A DNA stretch of 64,000 nt from Panax quinquefolius. Taxonomy: Eukaryota > Streptophyta > Magnoliopsida > Apiales > Araliaceae. This document shows positions 1 to 10,897 of this stretch, in pieces. The position numbers were made by a program, and so were the translations under genes. A model generated the notes under the pieces. It did no database searches, had not been told where the DNA came from, and saw nothing but the letters and a program-made list of their open reading frames with translations. How positions within the stretch are numbered: position 1 is the stretch's first letter; each line of letters begins with the position of its first letter. The stretch covers positions 59,385,322 through 59,449,321 of the forward strand of contig CM035170.1 of assembly GCA_020205615.1 (NCBI GenBank), written 5' to 3'.

Positions 1-66
1 TTTTTCAGAAAATCCAAGGTAGTAAATTAATGTAATAAATCATCGGAACATTATTGTTGTCTATCC

Positions 67-366
67 ATGACGCAAGTTAGGAGGATGTTAAGGAAGAAGA
101 TGAGCTGTTTGTATATAGACTATCGTAGGAGGAGTAAGTTAGCGGTTAAGAATAAATACCCATGGCCCAGGATCGATGATCTATTTGATCAGTTGAAAGG
201 GGCAAAGAATTTTTCTAAGATAGATTTGTGTACGGGGCATAGTCGGTTGAAAGTAAGGAAGAAGGAGGAGGTACCTAAGATGACGTTCAGAACTCGTTAT
301 TGTTATGACAAGTTTCTAGTTATGTTATTTGGGTTGACTAATGTAATGAAGTTAGATTTTTCGTAA
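67..366 (+). pseudogene. Ty3/gypsy reverse transcriptase fragment (decayed)
   Basis: This is a 99-codon open stretch matching the N-terminal fingers and palm of a chromovirus reverse transcriptase. It has a degenerate [20 protein letters not shown] block followed by [18 protein letters not shown] and an LVMLFGLTN block. The catalytic F/YxDD loop that should follow is absent: from about 590 the sequence has already moved on to RNase H, so the RT palm is deleted. It belongs to the same plus-strand element as the LTR starting at 1372. The upstream part of the element lies outside the window. Not functional. Confidence 0.8.
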
Positions 367-579
367 GAGGCACCGAGCAAGTCGGTGATAAACATATAGG
401 TTCTCATGTGAGGTGCTATGGTTGAAGGTACCATTAGCATCACAGGATTTAAGAGAAAGGTTAAGTAAGACATATGTATTATCTTTATCAGATGATATGG
501 GGAATTTTGTAGTGTATCTCAATATTTCGCGTAGATGACATGATTGTGTGCTCATATAGCATGGCAAAGTCATTGTCTA

Positions 580-1371
580 TGCATCACTCCAGTTAAAGGA
601 TTATGAGGAGGTCTATCCTAATTATGATCTAGGATTGGCAATTGTAGTTTTTGAATTAAAAATCTGCAAATAGTATTTATACAGGAAGAAGTGTGAGATA
701 TACACGGACTCTAAGAGTCTGAAATATATCTCAACACAAAAGAAATTGAATATGACGTAACGAAGGTGATTAGAATGGATAAAAAATTACAACTGTGATA
801 TGTTATATCATGCAAGAAAGTTAAACGTAGTAGCCAACGAATTAAGTAGGAAGGGTAGGGAAAGCTATCGATGTTAACGACTCAGAATGAGTTAATAACG
901 GAGATGGAAAGATCAGAGTTAGAAGTTAAATTACGGAATGAAGGGGCAGAAATGTTATTCACAATATAAACTCAATCCACAGAAATGGAACGAGTTAAGT
1001 AAGTACAACTAGCTAACAAGGAGTACAAGCGGATGAAAAAGAGGATGCATGATAAATAGAAGATCAAGTATAATCTTGTTTTGAAGGAGGAATTTGAGTT
1101 CTAGATAACTATAAGTTAAAAGAAGAAGAATTAATCAGAGAGAAGATAGCGTAATATGTTAATAAGGGTTTAACTTCCAACTCAGATTATTGATAGGAAG
1201 TGACGAGTCATGTGAATTAAGATAATACCTTCGGTGAAGGTGAAATGAAAGAACCCCAATGTTGAAGAAGCATTGTGGGAACTCGAGATTAAAATGAAGA
1301 AAAAATTTCCTCAATGGTGCATGTAGTATTAGCGAGATTCTGGGGACAGAATCCTTATAAGGGGGGAAGAG
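580..1371 (+). pseudogene. Ty3/gypsy RNase H and pol C-terminus remnants, with polypurine tract
   Basis: Conceptual translation with stops shows an RNase H remnant around 590-850 ([16 protein letters not shown], then YTDSKSLKYIST, then an ELSRKG ending that matches ADALSRK of related elements). Most of the integrase is missing. A short pol C-terminal motif follows at about 1220-1330 (SVKVKWKNPNVEEALWELE), the block that usually ends Tekay-type pol. The purine tract AAGGGGGGAAGAG immediately before 1372 is the polypurine tract that primes plus-strand DNA, which fixes the LTR start. Many nonsense codons and an integrase-sized deletion make this a dead copy. Confidence 0.75.
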
Positions 1372-4300
1372 TGTAACGCCCGAGAAAATAGGATTTTTTT
1401 AGGAGAATTAAAATTTTATTTAATTATGTGGATTAAATGAATTTAATTGATTACTTATGGGAGCAAGCAAATTTAAGGTCGTTCTATGACCTAGACATAT
1501 CAGAACGTCGTAGGATTTTGGCTACGTGATAGAATTAAAGTGTTTGAATTTCCAAAATGAAAATAAAAGCTTTCCGAGAAATTTTCTGAAAAACACTATT
1601 CACGCATTTCTGTTTGGGAATTATTTTTGAACTTCCGAGAAATACATAATGATAGAATATCAAGGTGAGATGGAATATCAAATAATATTTCAGTTATGGA
1701 AAACGTAATATTTTGCCTGTGGACTTAATTTGAGAACGTTAGGAAAATCAAGCGTTAAGAAATTAGTGTAATGATTGTATAATACGTAGGTATTGTACGA
1801 GGTAGAGAATACGAGTATGATACGAGGTATTATACGAGTATGTATGAATGATAGTATATCGTATATGATGAATAAGTATACGAGTTAGAATATGAGAATT
1901 ATACGTAAATTATACGTTATGAGGCTGTAAGCCAAAAGAAATGGATTTGTAGGATTGTGTAGGAAATATTAAAGTCCAATGAGATTTGATAAGGCCCAAA
2001 TGTAGGAATGATTAAGTCCAATGTAAATTAAATGTGCAAGCCCAAGTGTTTGTAATGTGAAGCCCATAGTAAATTAATGGAAGCCCAAAAGCATAAGTTA
2101 GTTTAATTAAACCTTAAGCTAAATTATTAATCCAATGGGTAAGCATGAACCATGGGTCAACCCATGGGTGATCCAAAGTGATGAGCAAGTAAAGGAAACT
2201 TAATGGCTAAGTGTTGTGGCAATCAAGTAAGCTTAATGGCTAAGATAAGTGGTGAGCAAGTGACTTGGTGACTAAGTTAAGGTGCTGGCTAAGTTAACTT
2301 AATTAGGAAGTAATGAATAGTAAGGAGGTGATTAAGGAGGTGGAAGTGGATTAATGACCCTTATGCCCTAACCTTGGCTTTCCTATAAATAAAGGGCCTT
2401 GGACTTCATTTGTTCTTTGTTCAAAAACCCCAACAACTTATAGCTTATTTGCTTGAGAGAATAAGTGAGAATAAGCTAGAAAGTTAGACTTTTCAATTCA
2501 AGAAGCAAGAAGAATAACAAGACATAACCAAGTGAACATCAAGGGTAAGCAATTCTAAACCATGAATCTCTTTCTCTTCCATTGTTAAAAAAATGAGTAG
2601 TAGTAGAACATGTATGCTAAGAAGGAGTTGGAATGATGAATTAAAGGGCTTAAGTCTTAATAAGCCGTATAAGTCATGAATAAAATATTCGTAATCATTT
2701 AAGCTATGAACTTACAATGAACGTATATGAACTTGTAACATGTTTATACAAATGAAGTTAGTATGTTAACAAGAAGCAAGAATAATGGTTAGAAGTTATA
2801 AACTATTCTAAGTCATGAGAAATGGAAACATAAGTAGTTTGTAATTTTATAAGTTATAAACTCATAACGAACAAGTAATAACTTATCATGATTATAAGTT
2901 AATGAAATAAGTATGTTAAGATGTTAGTATGACGGAATGAATCTATGTGAAACGATGAACAAATCTTTAGTAACGAAGTTTTTCCAGAATTCACACGATT
3001 GGACGATAATCGTCGAATTTGTGAAATTCTCGAAATGGAAGTCGAATTTTGATATTGAGCTTGGAAACATTGGTTTTCAATGGAGACAAGTCTTATTTGG
3101 CATTATAGAGTTGCGGACTCGAAAATGACCAAATTCTGACTTAGAACGAAGAAATGAGCGTTGAACGTTCACAAACGTTTATCGTTTTCGTTAAAAATTG
3201 ACTAATAGGTGAATTTTTAGCAAAAAAAGTTGAATAGATAAAATTCTTGTATGAACACGTAGAGTATGTGATTTGTGAACCGTTGGCTCTTGAACAAGCC
3301 AATTCGGACTTATAACGAAGAAGTTACGAGCCCGGGAATCTCACAAAATGAAAAATTTGTCAAAATAGTTCGATGATATGAGTCTCATGGCGGTAAAGCG
3401 CGACTCAAGCGAAAAGTCCCGCAACTGCAAGCGAGTGAGAGCCGGACCATAGCCCACATTAATTGGCACTGCAATACGCCAAATACACTAGGCATGGCGT
3501 CGCAGCGCCGTGACCAAATTCTGGGAACCAAAAGGCCACACTGCAGCGCGAGGTGCAGAGTAAAATCTGGCGTCGCAGCGCCAGCACTTGGAAGTAGATA
3601 GAGAAGAAAAGTTTTGAATGTAAAGTGAAGGAGAAACGTATGAAGGGTGAATTAATTTCTTAATTATTGAAATTTAACCTCATTAAGGATATTATAAACC
3701 TTAAGTATAACACTAAAGATAGGAGGTAAACCAATTGAATGTGAACGTGAACGGTGTGTAATAAATGTACTTAACCAATGACGATCGAGTTTTGAACAAT
3801 AATGTAAGGACATTAGTAAGCCGTGAGGAAGGATGTTTAACTCGAACCGAGTTGTATTAATGAAATAATTTCAATTAAGTTATATAAGAGAAAGAAGTTG
3901 GTAAGAACGATGTAAAAGAACGACGGTAAGTCGAAACTAATATTAACAAATCTAATACATGATTAGATTGAGAAGAAGGGTAAGATTGTTTAGGAACTAA
4001 GTATGTTCATTCATGACCTAATGTGATATGTTATGTGATTATGTGTTGTAGAGACCGTAAAGACTCAAAAAGAAAAAGTAATTATACTGTAGCAGACGAT
4101 GAAGGCAAGTTTTTCTAAACGTTTGTCTAACCTTCGTGTTTGCCAGGTTTTCAAATGATTCAAGTTATGAGATGCGTGTATGGTTTTAAAGAAAGAGTCG
4201 ATGCCAGTTTTAACTCGGCTAGACTAATCTTGATAGATTGATTGATTTATTTACAAGTCTTTCAATATAGAATTGCTAACGCTATCATACGCCAATTATT

Positions 4301-5028
4301 TGGTACGAATTCAAGGTAACCCTAAATATGAATAAACAAATGTATTTTTCATTGAGTATTCGATGGGCACGTGATGTTGCCACAACTTAAACGTACACAC
4401 GTTTAATGGATGTAGTGTTGATCAACATAGAGTACTATAGGCTGATCACCTAGAAGTGCTCGTAAGTTATGTCGGACTTACGGACATTGTGTCGAGTTTT
4501 CCTTTTCAAAGAAATTATATAACGCTCATGGTCTTGGACTAGATTTGATGTTTTACTGAATATTGTTATGGTAAAACATTTTGAAGGAAAATGAATGCTA
4601 TTTTAAGTTATTGATAGTACTTCGTAACTATTATCCAGTTATTGAAGATATAAAATTACTATGTTTCAAGCATGTTTTTTTTAAGAAATTGTTGTACTTG
4701 CTGAGCTTGTTGTGCTCACTCTTGCTTAAACCATATGAATGCAGCTTAGACCGAATGGAACGAAGGATTTGACATGGATAATAGGAAGGTTAAAGTGAAC
4801 TTGTAGATTACCTATGTAATAGTATAGGTTTGTAATGATAATATTTGATATTATGACAAGAACAAATGTAACGGTTATAAAGAACCTGGGGAATGGTAGT
4901 ATTATTTTGGAATATATATAAGACATATTCGTTCTTTTGAGGCATATCAATTGAATGTTTGTGTGAACTGTAGCACCGTGGAGCACCATATGTCGGGTTG
5001 GAAGAGACCCGGATTTGGGGGCGTCACA
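1372..5028 (+). repeat. 3' LTR of Ty3/gypsy element (family 1, 3.66 kb)
   Basis: The LTR starts TGTAACGCCCG directly after a polypurine tract and ends GGGGGCGTCACA, so its ends form an imperfect TGTAACGCC/GGCGTCACA inverted pair. It is unusually long, as in Tekay-type chromoviruses. A TATAAATA box is at 2384-2391. A TGAGC/GCTCA hairpin followed by a TGCAGCT motif lies about 320 bp before the end and recurs in other LTRs of this window. A reversed 3' part of the same family is at 36407-37590. Downstream sequence (from 5029) is a minus-strand copia gene cut in mid-RT, so this LTR marks an insertion boundary. Confidence 0.8.
2384..2391 (+). promoter_or_regulatory. TATA box of family 1 LTR
   Basis: TATAAATA in the LTR, followed 25-35 bp downstream by a CT-rich stretch with a plausible start site (around TTTGTTCTTTG). 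This would separate U3 from R. Inferred from motif and position only. Confidence 0.5.
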
Positions 5029-5397
5029 CCACTAGTCTTTCCTTGTTCCTTATGATTACCCCATCTTCATCTGTTTTGTTTTTGAAGACCCATTTAGTCC
5101 CAATAACTAGGTGACTTCTTGGTCTTGAGACTAATCTTCAGACTTTGCTTCTTTCAAACAGATTTAGTTCCTCTTACATAGCTTCTATCCAACTTGAATC
5201 TTCCATAACATCGTCTATCTTCTTAGGTTCTATTTGAGAGAGAAAGCTCAAATAGAAACACTCATTCTGGGTGGCAGATCTTGTCCTGACTCTTGCATTT
5301 AGGTCTGCAATGATCAGGTCCTGAGTGTGATCTCTTGCCCATCTATTTTCTTACTAGAACATCTGTTCTAGTGCCTTCTTATCAGAATTCATCAAGA
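5029..5397 (-). pseudogene. SIRE-like copia RT N-terminus, truncated
   Basis: The minus strand encodes the linker and start of a Ty1/copia reverse transcriptase, including EPKKIDDVMEDSSWIEAM, a stop, EELNLFERSKV and GTKWVFKNKTDEDG. Coding ends abruptly at 5029, where the neighbouring gypsy LTR ends. The catalytic RT core, RNase H and 3' LTR of this copia element are therefore not here and would be expected beyond the left edge of the window if the gypsy element is a nested insertion. Two stops show the copy is dead. Confidence 0.75.
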
Positions 5398-6078
5398 TCA
5401 ACCTTTGTCTCTTGATGTATGGGGTTCGCCGTCTGGTGTAGCTCTCTCTACGATCTCTTCTTCAGGCTCGACGATTTCATCTTCTGGGGCTACGATCGTG
5501 GTGTTGAGTTCGACCACTTCGTTCGTCGTGTCTGAGTTGCCGATCGTAGTGTCCTGAGGCACAGCTTTGTCTGAGTCTGTTTCGTTGAATATGATGTGAA
5601 TTGAGACTTCAACACTTAGAGACTTCTTGTTAAACACTTTATAGGCCTTGCTATCTGTGGAATATCCAAGAAAGATTCCTTCATCTGACTTGGGTTGAAA
5701 CTTAGTCGGATATTGTTTTCTTTTGTTGAGAATGTAACATGCACAACCGAACACATGGAAATAACTGACATTTGGCTTTCTTCCTCTCCACAGTTCGTAA
5801 GGAGTCATCTTTAATTTAGAGTGAACAAGAGACATGTTCTAAGTGTAACACGCAGTGTTGACGGCTTATGCCCAGAAGTATTCAGGCAGACGGGCTGCTG
5901 CTAGTAGAGTCCTTCTGGCTTCAATTAGCGTTTTATTCTTTCTTTCAGCTACTCCATTTTGCTGTGGAGTTCGTGGAGCTGAGAAGTTGTGACTGATGCC
6001 ATTGTCAGTGCAAAACTGATCCATCTCAGAGAAGTTGAATTCTCTACCATGATCACTCCTTATAGCCCTGATTTTCTA
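5398..6078 (-). pseudogene. SIRE-like copia integrase, catalytic core end and C-terminus
   Basis: This continues the integrase from 6079 after a frameshift. The conceptual frame shows RSDHGREFN (second catalytic Asp, with the usual GG as GR) and QQNGVAERKNKTLIE (catalytic Glu). After two stops comes the open stretch 5398-5835 with MTPYELWRGRKPNVSYFHVF and GIFLGYSTDSKAYKVFN, the standard C-terminal block of copia integrases. An acidic, repeat-like tail (EDEIVEPEEEIVE) follows before the RT. Broken by one frameshift and stops. Confidence 0.8.
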
Positions 6079-6849
6079 TCATTTTTCGTTCATTACTAGT
6101 TTGAACATTTTGATGAGTTGGGAGCTTGTTTCATCTTTAGAGTTCAGAAAAAACACCCATGTAAATCTGGTATAGTCATCCACTACGATTAATGAGTATC
6201 TCTTCCCTCCAAGGCTTGTTATTGGAATTGGCCCAAAGAGATCCATGTGAAGTAACTGTAAGGGCTTATTAATTGAGTTGATCGTCTTACCTTTGAAGGA
6301 GCTCCTAGTCTGCTTTCCAAGCTGGTAGGCATTGTGTGGCCTTTCTTTGACAAAGTTGAGCTTGGGTAATCCTGTTACTAGATCTATGGAGGCTAATTTT
6401 GACATACTCTTGACGTTGAGATGAGATAACCTTCTATGCCATAGCCAGTTCATTTCTTCAGAGGCTTTAGCAAGAAAGCATATTATTTCGTCAGGACTTA
6501 GTTGATCAAGATTAACAGTGTAGACGTTCCCATCTCTTATTCCGGTCAGCTTTATATTAGAGGTCTTCAGATCTCTGACTTGACACTGATTGTTGAGGAA
6601 GGTAACTTGATGACCCTTGTCGTAGAGTTGGCTTATGCCTAGAAGATTATGCTTTAGTCCTTCCACATAGGCTACTTTGCTGAAGGACACTACACCATTT
6701 CCAACTGAGCCATGTCCTCTTTTCTTACCAGAGCCATTATCTCCAAAGATGACTGTTGGACCCTCCTTCTCCATGAAGTTAGACAGGAGGTCTTTGTTCT
6801 CGGTCATGTGCCGTGAGCATCTACTGTCCAGATACCAAGTTATGATCAT
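6079..6849 (-). pseudogene. SIRE-like copia protease, GAG-pre-integrase and integrase N-terminal half
   Basis: A 256-codon open stretch. Residues about 5-15 are WYLDSRCSRHMT, the copia protease active site, but canonical DSG is DSR, so the catalytic glycine is changed. The VEGLKHNLLGISQL block follows, then the GAG-pre-integrase zinc region (WLWHRRLSHLNVKSM...) and the first catalytic Asp of integrase in LLHMDLFGPIPITSLGGKRY, with VVDDYTRFTWVFFL. The block pattern resembles SIRE/Maximus elements. The frame ends by a shift near 6080. The product would have processed the polyprotein and inserted cDNA; the active-site change and frameshift suggest it no longer does. Confidence 0.85.
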
Positions 6850-7745
6850 GGAGCTCTATTCCTGTAGTGAGGTTTAAGCTCTCATTTTGGTACCCATACT
6901 TGCATGGGTCCTATCTTGTCAGTACCCTCGAGGACCCAAATCTTCTTAATTTTTGGTTTAATATGCAGAAGATTATTATAACATACGACAACCTTATGAC
7001 CATTTTTGTCACATACAAAACATCTGGCATGATGCATGCTTGTGTGTGTGTGGATTCTTTCTCCATTTGGACTTATGTGGATTCTTGGTAGTCGTTCCTT
7101 TATATTGATTCTTCTTTTTCCATGTATCCTTATGATTCATGATTTGTGAAGAGTGAAACTTAACTCTACTATTCCTACCTAGTTGGTTCGTGGAGTTGAT
7201 TTTGCTCGACTCTACGATCCTTCGAGGTTGGAGAGTAGTGATAAAGTTACTCTTCTCTTTTCTGAACCCTAGGCCAACATGAGATCCGTTATGCCTTGAA
7301 GCATAGATTGGATCAGAAGAGCAGGGATGGACTAGTTCTTCCTTCTGTGAGGATTTCACAAATGCAATGCTTCTATTGAAGTTTGAAGCACTGCTGATGT
7401 TAGTTTCCTTTGACTTTTCCACATATGGTTCTGAGGTGGATTCCCCAAAACCTAAACATGTTCTGTCAGATACACTTCTCTAACTGGAGATCAGGGAGCC
7501 CATGGATGAAGAGGATCTATTCCACATTAAGATCTTCTTTTCTAGTTCGTCAATATTAGAGGTTAAATTTGTCTCTCTTTGTGCATTAAGTTCATTTGTT
7601 TGTCTTAGGACTTTATTCTCATCCTCAAATTTAGAGTGAGAGAGTTAGCACTTAGAAGAGTTGTTTCCAGTTCTTCCTAAACTTTCTCTTTTTCTTTTTG
7701 AAGAAGAGAGTAATCTTTGAATAGAACTCTGAACCATTTCATGTA
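6850..7745 (-). pseudogene. SIRE-like Gag C-terminal linker with second zinc knuckle
   Basis: Degenerate coding sequence between the first zinc knuckle and the protease. An open stretch at 7009-7422 is Ser/Lys/His-rich linker. In another frame, around 6989-7035, there is an intact CX2CX4HX4C knuckle (CFVCDKNGHKVVVC), followed by IKKIWVLEGTDKIGPMQVWV leading to the protease. Two knuckles separated by a long linker is the arrangement I associate with SIRE-type copia elements. 7430-7745 contains coiled-coil-like gag sequence broken by stops. Confidence 0.6.
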
Positions 7746-8210
7746 TTAATGCAGATCAATTATTATGCCATGTAGTGCAGTTCTTAAATCATCACTATCT
7801 ACATCAGGAGAGTTAAAGTTAAATACCTCATCGATACTTACTACATGATGGTCAGCGTGTTTCTTGTCCTTTGCATTTTTGGCCATTAGACATAGATTTG
7901 CTACTTGAGGATCTTCATCATCTCCAGACTCATGAGTTGTGTCGTTGTCTGAGTCACTCCATGATCCTCCAGCTACAAGACCTTTATCTTTCTTTTGGAG
8001 CCTTTTGTTGCCTTTGAACTCATTCTTTGGATTTGTTTTCTTCTTAAGCTTGTCTCTAAGAGGTTTGTTGTAATTTGCAATAAAATGGTCAGGCTTCTTG
8101 CAATTGTAGCATAGGTTGTTGATCTGCTCCTGGCTGTTGTTGTTGTTAAATTTCTTAGGTCTGCTGCTTCTGCCTTTACGCATGAACCTTTTGAGTCTTC
8201 TTACCAGCAT
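7746..8210 (-). pseudogene. SIRE-like Gag, first zinc knuckle and acidic linker
   Basis: A 154-codon open stretch. It is basic at the start (RRLKRFMRKGRSSRPKKF), then has a zinc knuckle CYNCKKPDHFIANY in which the final Cys of CX2CX4HX4C is Tyr, then an Asp/Ser-rich stretch (GGSWSDSDNDTTHESGDDED). In the family this region binds genomic RNA during packaging. The lost Cys would abolish normal zinc coordination. It continues the gag from 8433 across stops. Confidence 0.7.
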
Positions 8211-9005
8211 TGCAATATCCTCGTCATCATCTTCCTCAGAGTCAGAATCATTTTTAGTATGAGCTTTGGAGATGTCTTCAGTTGCTTTGAGAGCAATTCA
8301 TTTGTCCTTCTTTCTTCCTTTAAATAGAGTCTCTGCTCGTTGAGTCAACTCCAGTTCGTAGGTGAGAAGGTTACCATAAAGTTGTTGAATAGTCATTTCA
8401 TAGAGATTCTTTGATTCTCTAATGGTAGTGGTTTAGGCATCCCACTTGCTTGGTAAAGCTTTCATGAATTTAATGATCAGATCTTTGTTTGGATAGATCT
8501 TTCCAAAAGCTCGAAGAGAGTTGAGTAGCACATTGAATCTTTTATAGGTGGAAGTGACGTTTTCTCCTAGAACATGGGCGAACATTTCATATTGTTGAGT
8601 CAGAAGAGATAGCTTATTTTCTCTGAATTCTTCAGTTCCTTCGTGCATAATGAGCAGTGCTTTCCGGACTTCTTTGGTAGTTTTGCTATTAACCACATTT
8701 TCGAATAGATCATCTTCTAAAGATTGGAACAAATTATTCTTAGCCTTTTTGTCTAGTTGGACAGCTTTCTTTTCGTTGTCAGTCCATTTAGCTTTGACCT
8801 TAATTTGAACTATGTGTGGATCTTCTGGAGTTGGTACAAGCTTAGTTGGAATGTAGGGCCCATTCATAATAGTTTCAAATAGCTCTTCATCTATTGAGTC
8901 CATGTAGGCTTGCATACGAACTTTCCAGCTGGAAAATTTATCTTTGTTGCACATTGGTGGCTTGCTGCCTCCTCTAGTCTTGGATTCGCTTATCAGATGT
9001 GCCAT
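8211..9005 (-). pseudogene. SIRE-like copia Gag N-terminus (UBN2-type)
   Basis: The start ATG at 9003-9005 lies about 40 bp after the primer binding site. The first 190 codons are open, with the copia gag (UBN2) pattern: KFSSWKVRMQAYMDSIDEEL, then DKKAKNNLFQSL, then LLTQQYEMFAHVLGENVTS with NSLRAFGKIYPN and IIKFMKALPSKWDA. A stop falls just after the conserved LPSKWDA and the frame continues with substitutions through 8211. This protein would form the virus-like particle. It lies immediately upstream of the knuckle-bearing part at 7746-8210. Confidence 0.8.
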
Positions 9006-9044
9006 TGGATCTAATTAAGCTTTGTAAGCTGATTAAGAGAACTT

Positions 9045-9056
9045 GCTTTGATACCA
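9045..9056 (-). other. Primer binding site of the SIRE-like element
   Basis: Read on the minus strand this is TGGTATCAAAGC, complementary to the 3' end of initiator Met-tRNA with one common variation (canonical TGGTATCAGAGC). It sits 2 nt inside the LTR end, as expected for copia elements, and fixes the minus orientation. Confidence 0.8.
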
Positions 9057-9058
9057 AT

Positions 9059-10297
9059 TGTTAGTTCCCAAAGGCACAATAGTTATCTACAGGGGGGGTT
9101 GAATAGATATTTTTAAAATTTCGTTGTCAAAATGCTTTGTTAGATTTGTTAATAAATCAATCACAACGGAATATATGACTTGTTTATTCCCTTTTAAGAT
9201 GAACCAAGTTAATAGGTGATAAGCATTTATAACAGATATAGTAGTTAAAGTAAGAATATAAAAGACAGAGATTTTAAGTGGTTTAGAGCACTCAAGGCTC
9301 CTAGTCCACTCTTCTACTCCTCGAGTAGGAAATCCACTAAGGACGTCTTTACAATCTTTGAATCTCATAGATTCCTTCAAGACCATCAGTCTTGGAACTT
9401 CTTAGTTCACTTAGAACTCTTCGAGTCCAGCAGACTTGGAATACACTTAATGAGAGTTGAGTTCTTTGGTTGTGCTACTCAGTTGCTGTTAAGCATATGT
9501 TTGAAAGAACTGAGTAGCTAAGCAAGCTTTCCTTTCTTTGATCGTAGAGTTGAGCGTTGAGTATTCTTCAGCTTTTTTGTTCTGTTCTTGCTTGATCTCT
9601 TGCATCTACATCCGATTTGTATATAAGGTACCTTTAAAATATGTTCGTTTAAAGGTAACCATTGAAGCATTAATTGTATTTGACATTTCTGAGCACTGAT
9701 GGTGACTTCTTGGAATTTTTCTGTTCAGCAGTCTGACCCACTGACACAGCAGACTGCTATCTCACCTAACACCTAAAAAGGTATTTTCAGCTGACATGTA
9801 GTACTTTCCTTAGCTTCTTTAATACGTTTTTTCGTTATATACTAAGGATGAGTGTTGGGTCATTTGGATTCCCGAGAGTCTCAACGTCTATAATCCATTC
9901 CACATTTGTTGTAATTTATTCTTTAATAAATGGATAAAGCTCAATGCTTCTGATGCAGACAGATGATGCACTACTATCATGATTGTAGTGTCTTGTTCAT
10001 GATTGATTCAGCTTGTGAAGGAGACACTACAATTTTTCTTAAGCACTGCTAGACTACAATCTTCACTTGCTTGATTTGCAGACTCTACATTTTCGAGAGC
10101 TGACTACTATTCTTGGTTTGGCTCGGCATGTGTTTAGACCACTCTACGATACTGGGAGAGTCCCTCCAAAGCAGACAAACTACGATTCTCGATACTCTAC
10201 GATTTTGCCTTGGCTTCTGCAATCTCTTTGTTGGCTTGACATACTACAATTCTGTTGAAGCCTATCTTATTACATCTCAAAATAGATCAACCTAACA
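9059..10297 (-). repeat. 5' LTR of the SIRE-like copia element (1.24 kb)
   Basis: On the plus strand it runs from TGTTAG at 9059 to CCTAACA at 10297, giving perfect TGTTAG/CTAACA terminal inverted repeats. It abuts the primer binding site. The U3 side (9979-10250) carries about nine copies of a CTACRATT-like box. The element is 5' complete and 3' truncated at 5029, so there is no LTR partner in the window for dating. Confidence 0.8.
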
Positions 10298-10399
10298 GTT
10301 TTGATCTATCACTAAGTCATTGTACATGTGTTCCTTAAAGGACTTTACATATAAGCATGATTATTTACTTTCAACATCAAATTTAAATATGCAATACCC

Positions 10400-10896
10400 A
10401 ACACAATCCTTCCACTATACAATGTCCCAATTAAATATAACACATGGAATTACTATCAAGCCTTATTTTATTTAATTATATGTATTTCAATTCCTGAATT
10501 CACAACTCCGAATAAATGTAAATTAAAAACTCCTTTCTAATTTCATTCCACCTTGGCCAAGGATTCCTGGGTTGTCATTTATCGAATCACATAGGATATT
10601 TCTCTTCTTTTACTAGAAGTGGTAGATTCTTTATTGATCATTCATTATCTCCATATATAACTTATTACACCCAAACATGCCCTTTTATATACCCTAAGGG
10701 TCTAAAGGAATAAGTCAAAGTATAATTTATTATACACAAGATATTATGGTGATCTCAAGTCCAAGGATCACTTGTACTACTATCACTACAGGAATTCCTA
10801 TTGACAGGCAAGTAAAACTACATTAGGTATTCCTTAGCGAGTCACGTTCAGTGAACTTATTCTCCAATAAGCACTTACATACTTGTTTTAGTGTCT
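10400..10896 (-). repeat. Reversed fragment of copia LTR family R
   Basis: The reverse complement matches the middle of the R-family LTR (compare 13370-13930). Shared blocks include the ACATTGTATGG/GGAAGGATTG region, CGAATCACATAGGA, CCCTAAGGGT and the TTCAGTGAACTTATTCTC block. It is more diverged than other copies and ends at 10896, where a gypsy LTR begins. An old truncated copy. 10298-10399 shows no recognisable feature. Confidence 0.7.
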
Positions 10897-10897
10897 T

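Noticed and set aside
2937..3128. 63-codon frame in the family 1 LTR
   Set aside because: Inside the LTR with no domain, and not kept in the related copy.
5440..5560. CTACGATC-type motifs in the copia integrase tail, similar to the U3 boxes
   Set aside because: They coincide with repeated acidic codons and do not share spacing or orientation with the LTR boxes.
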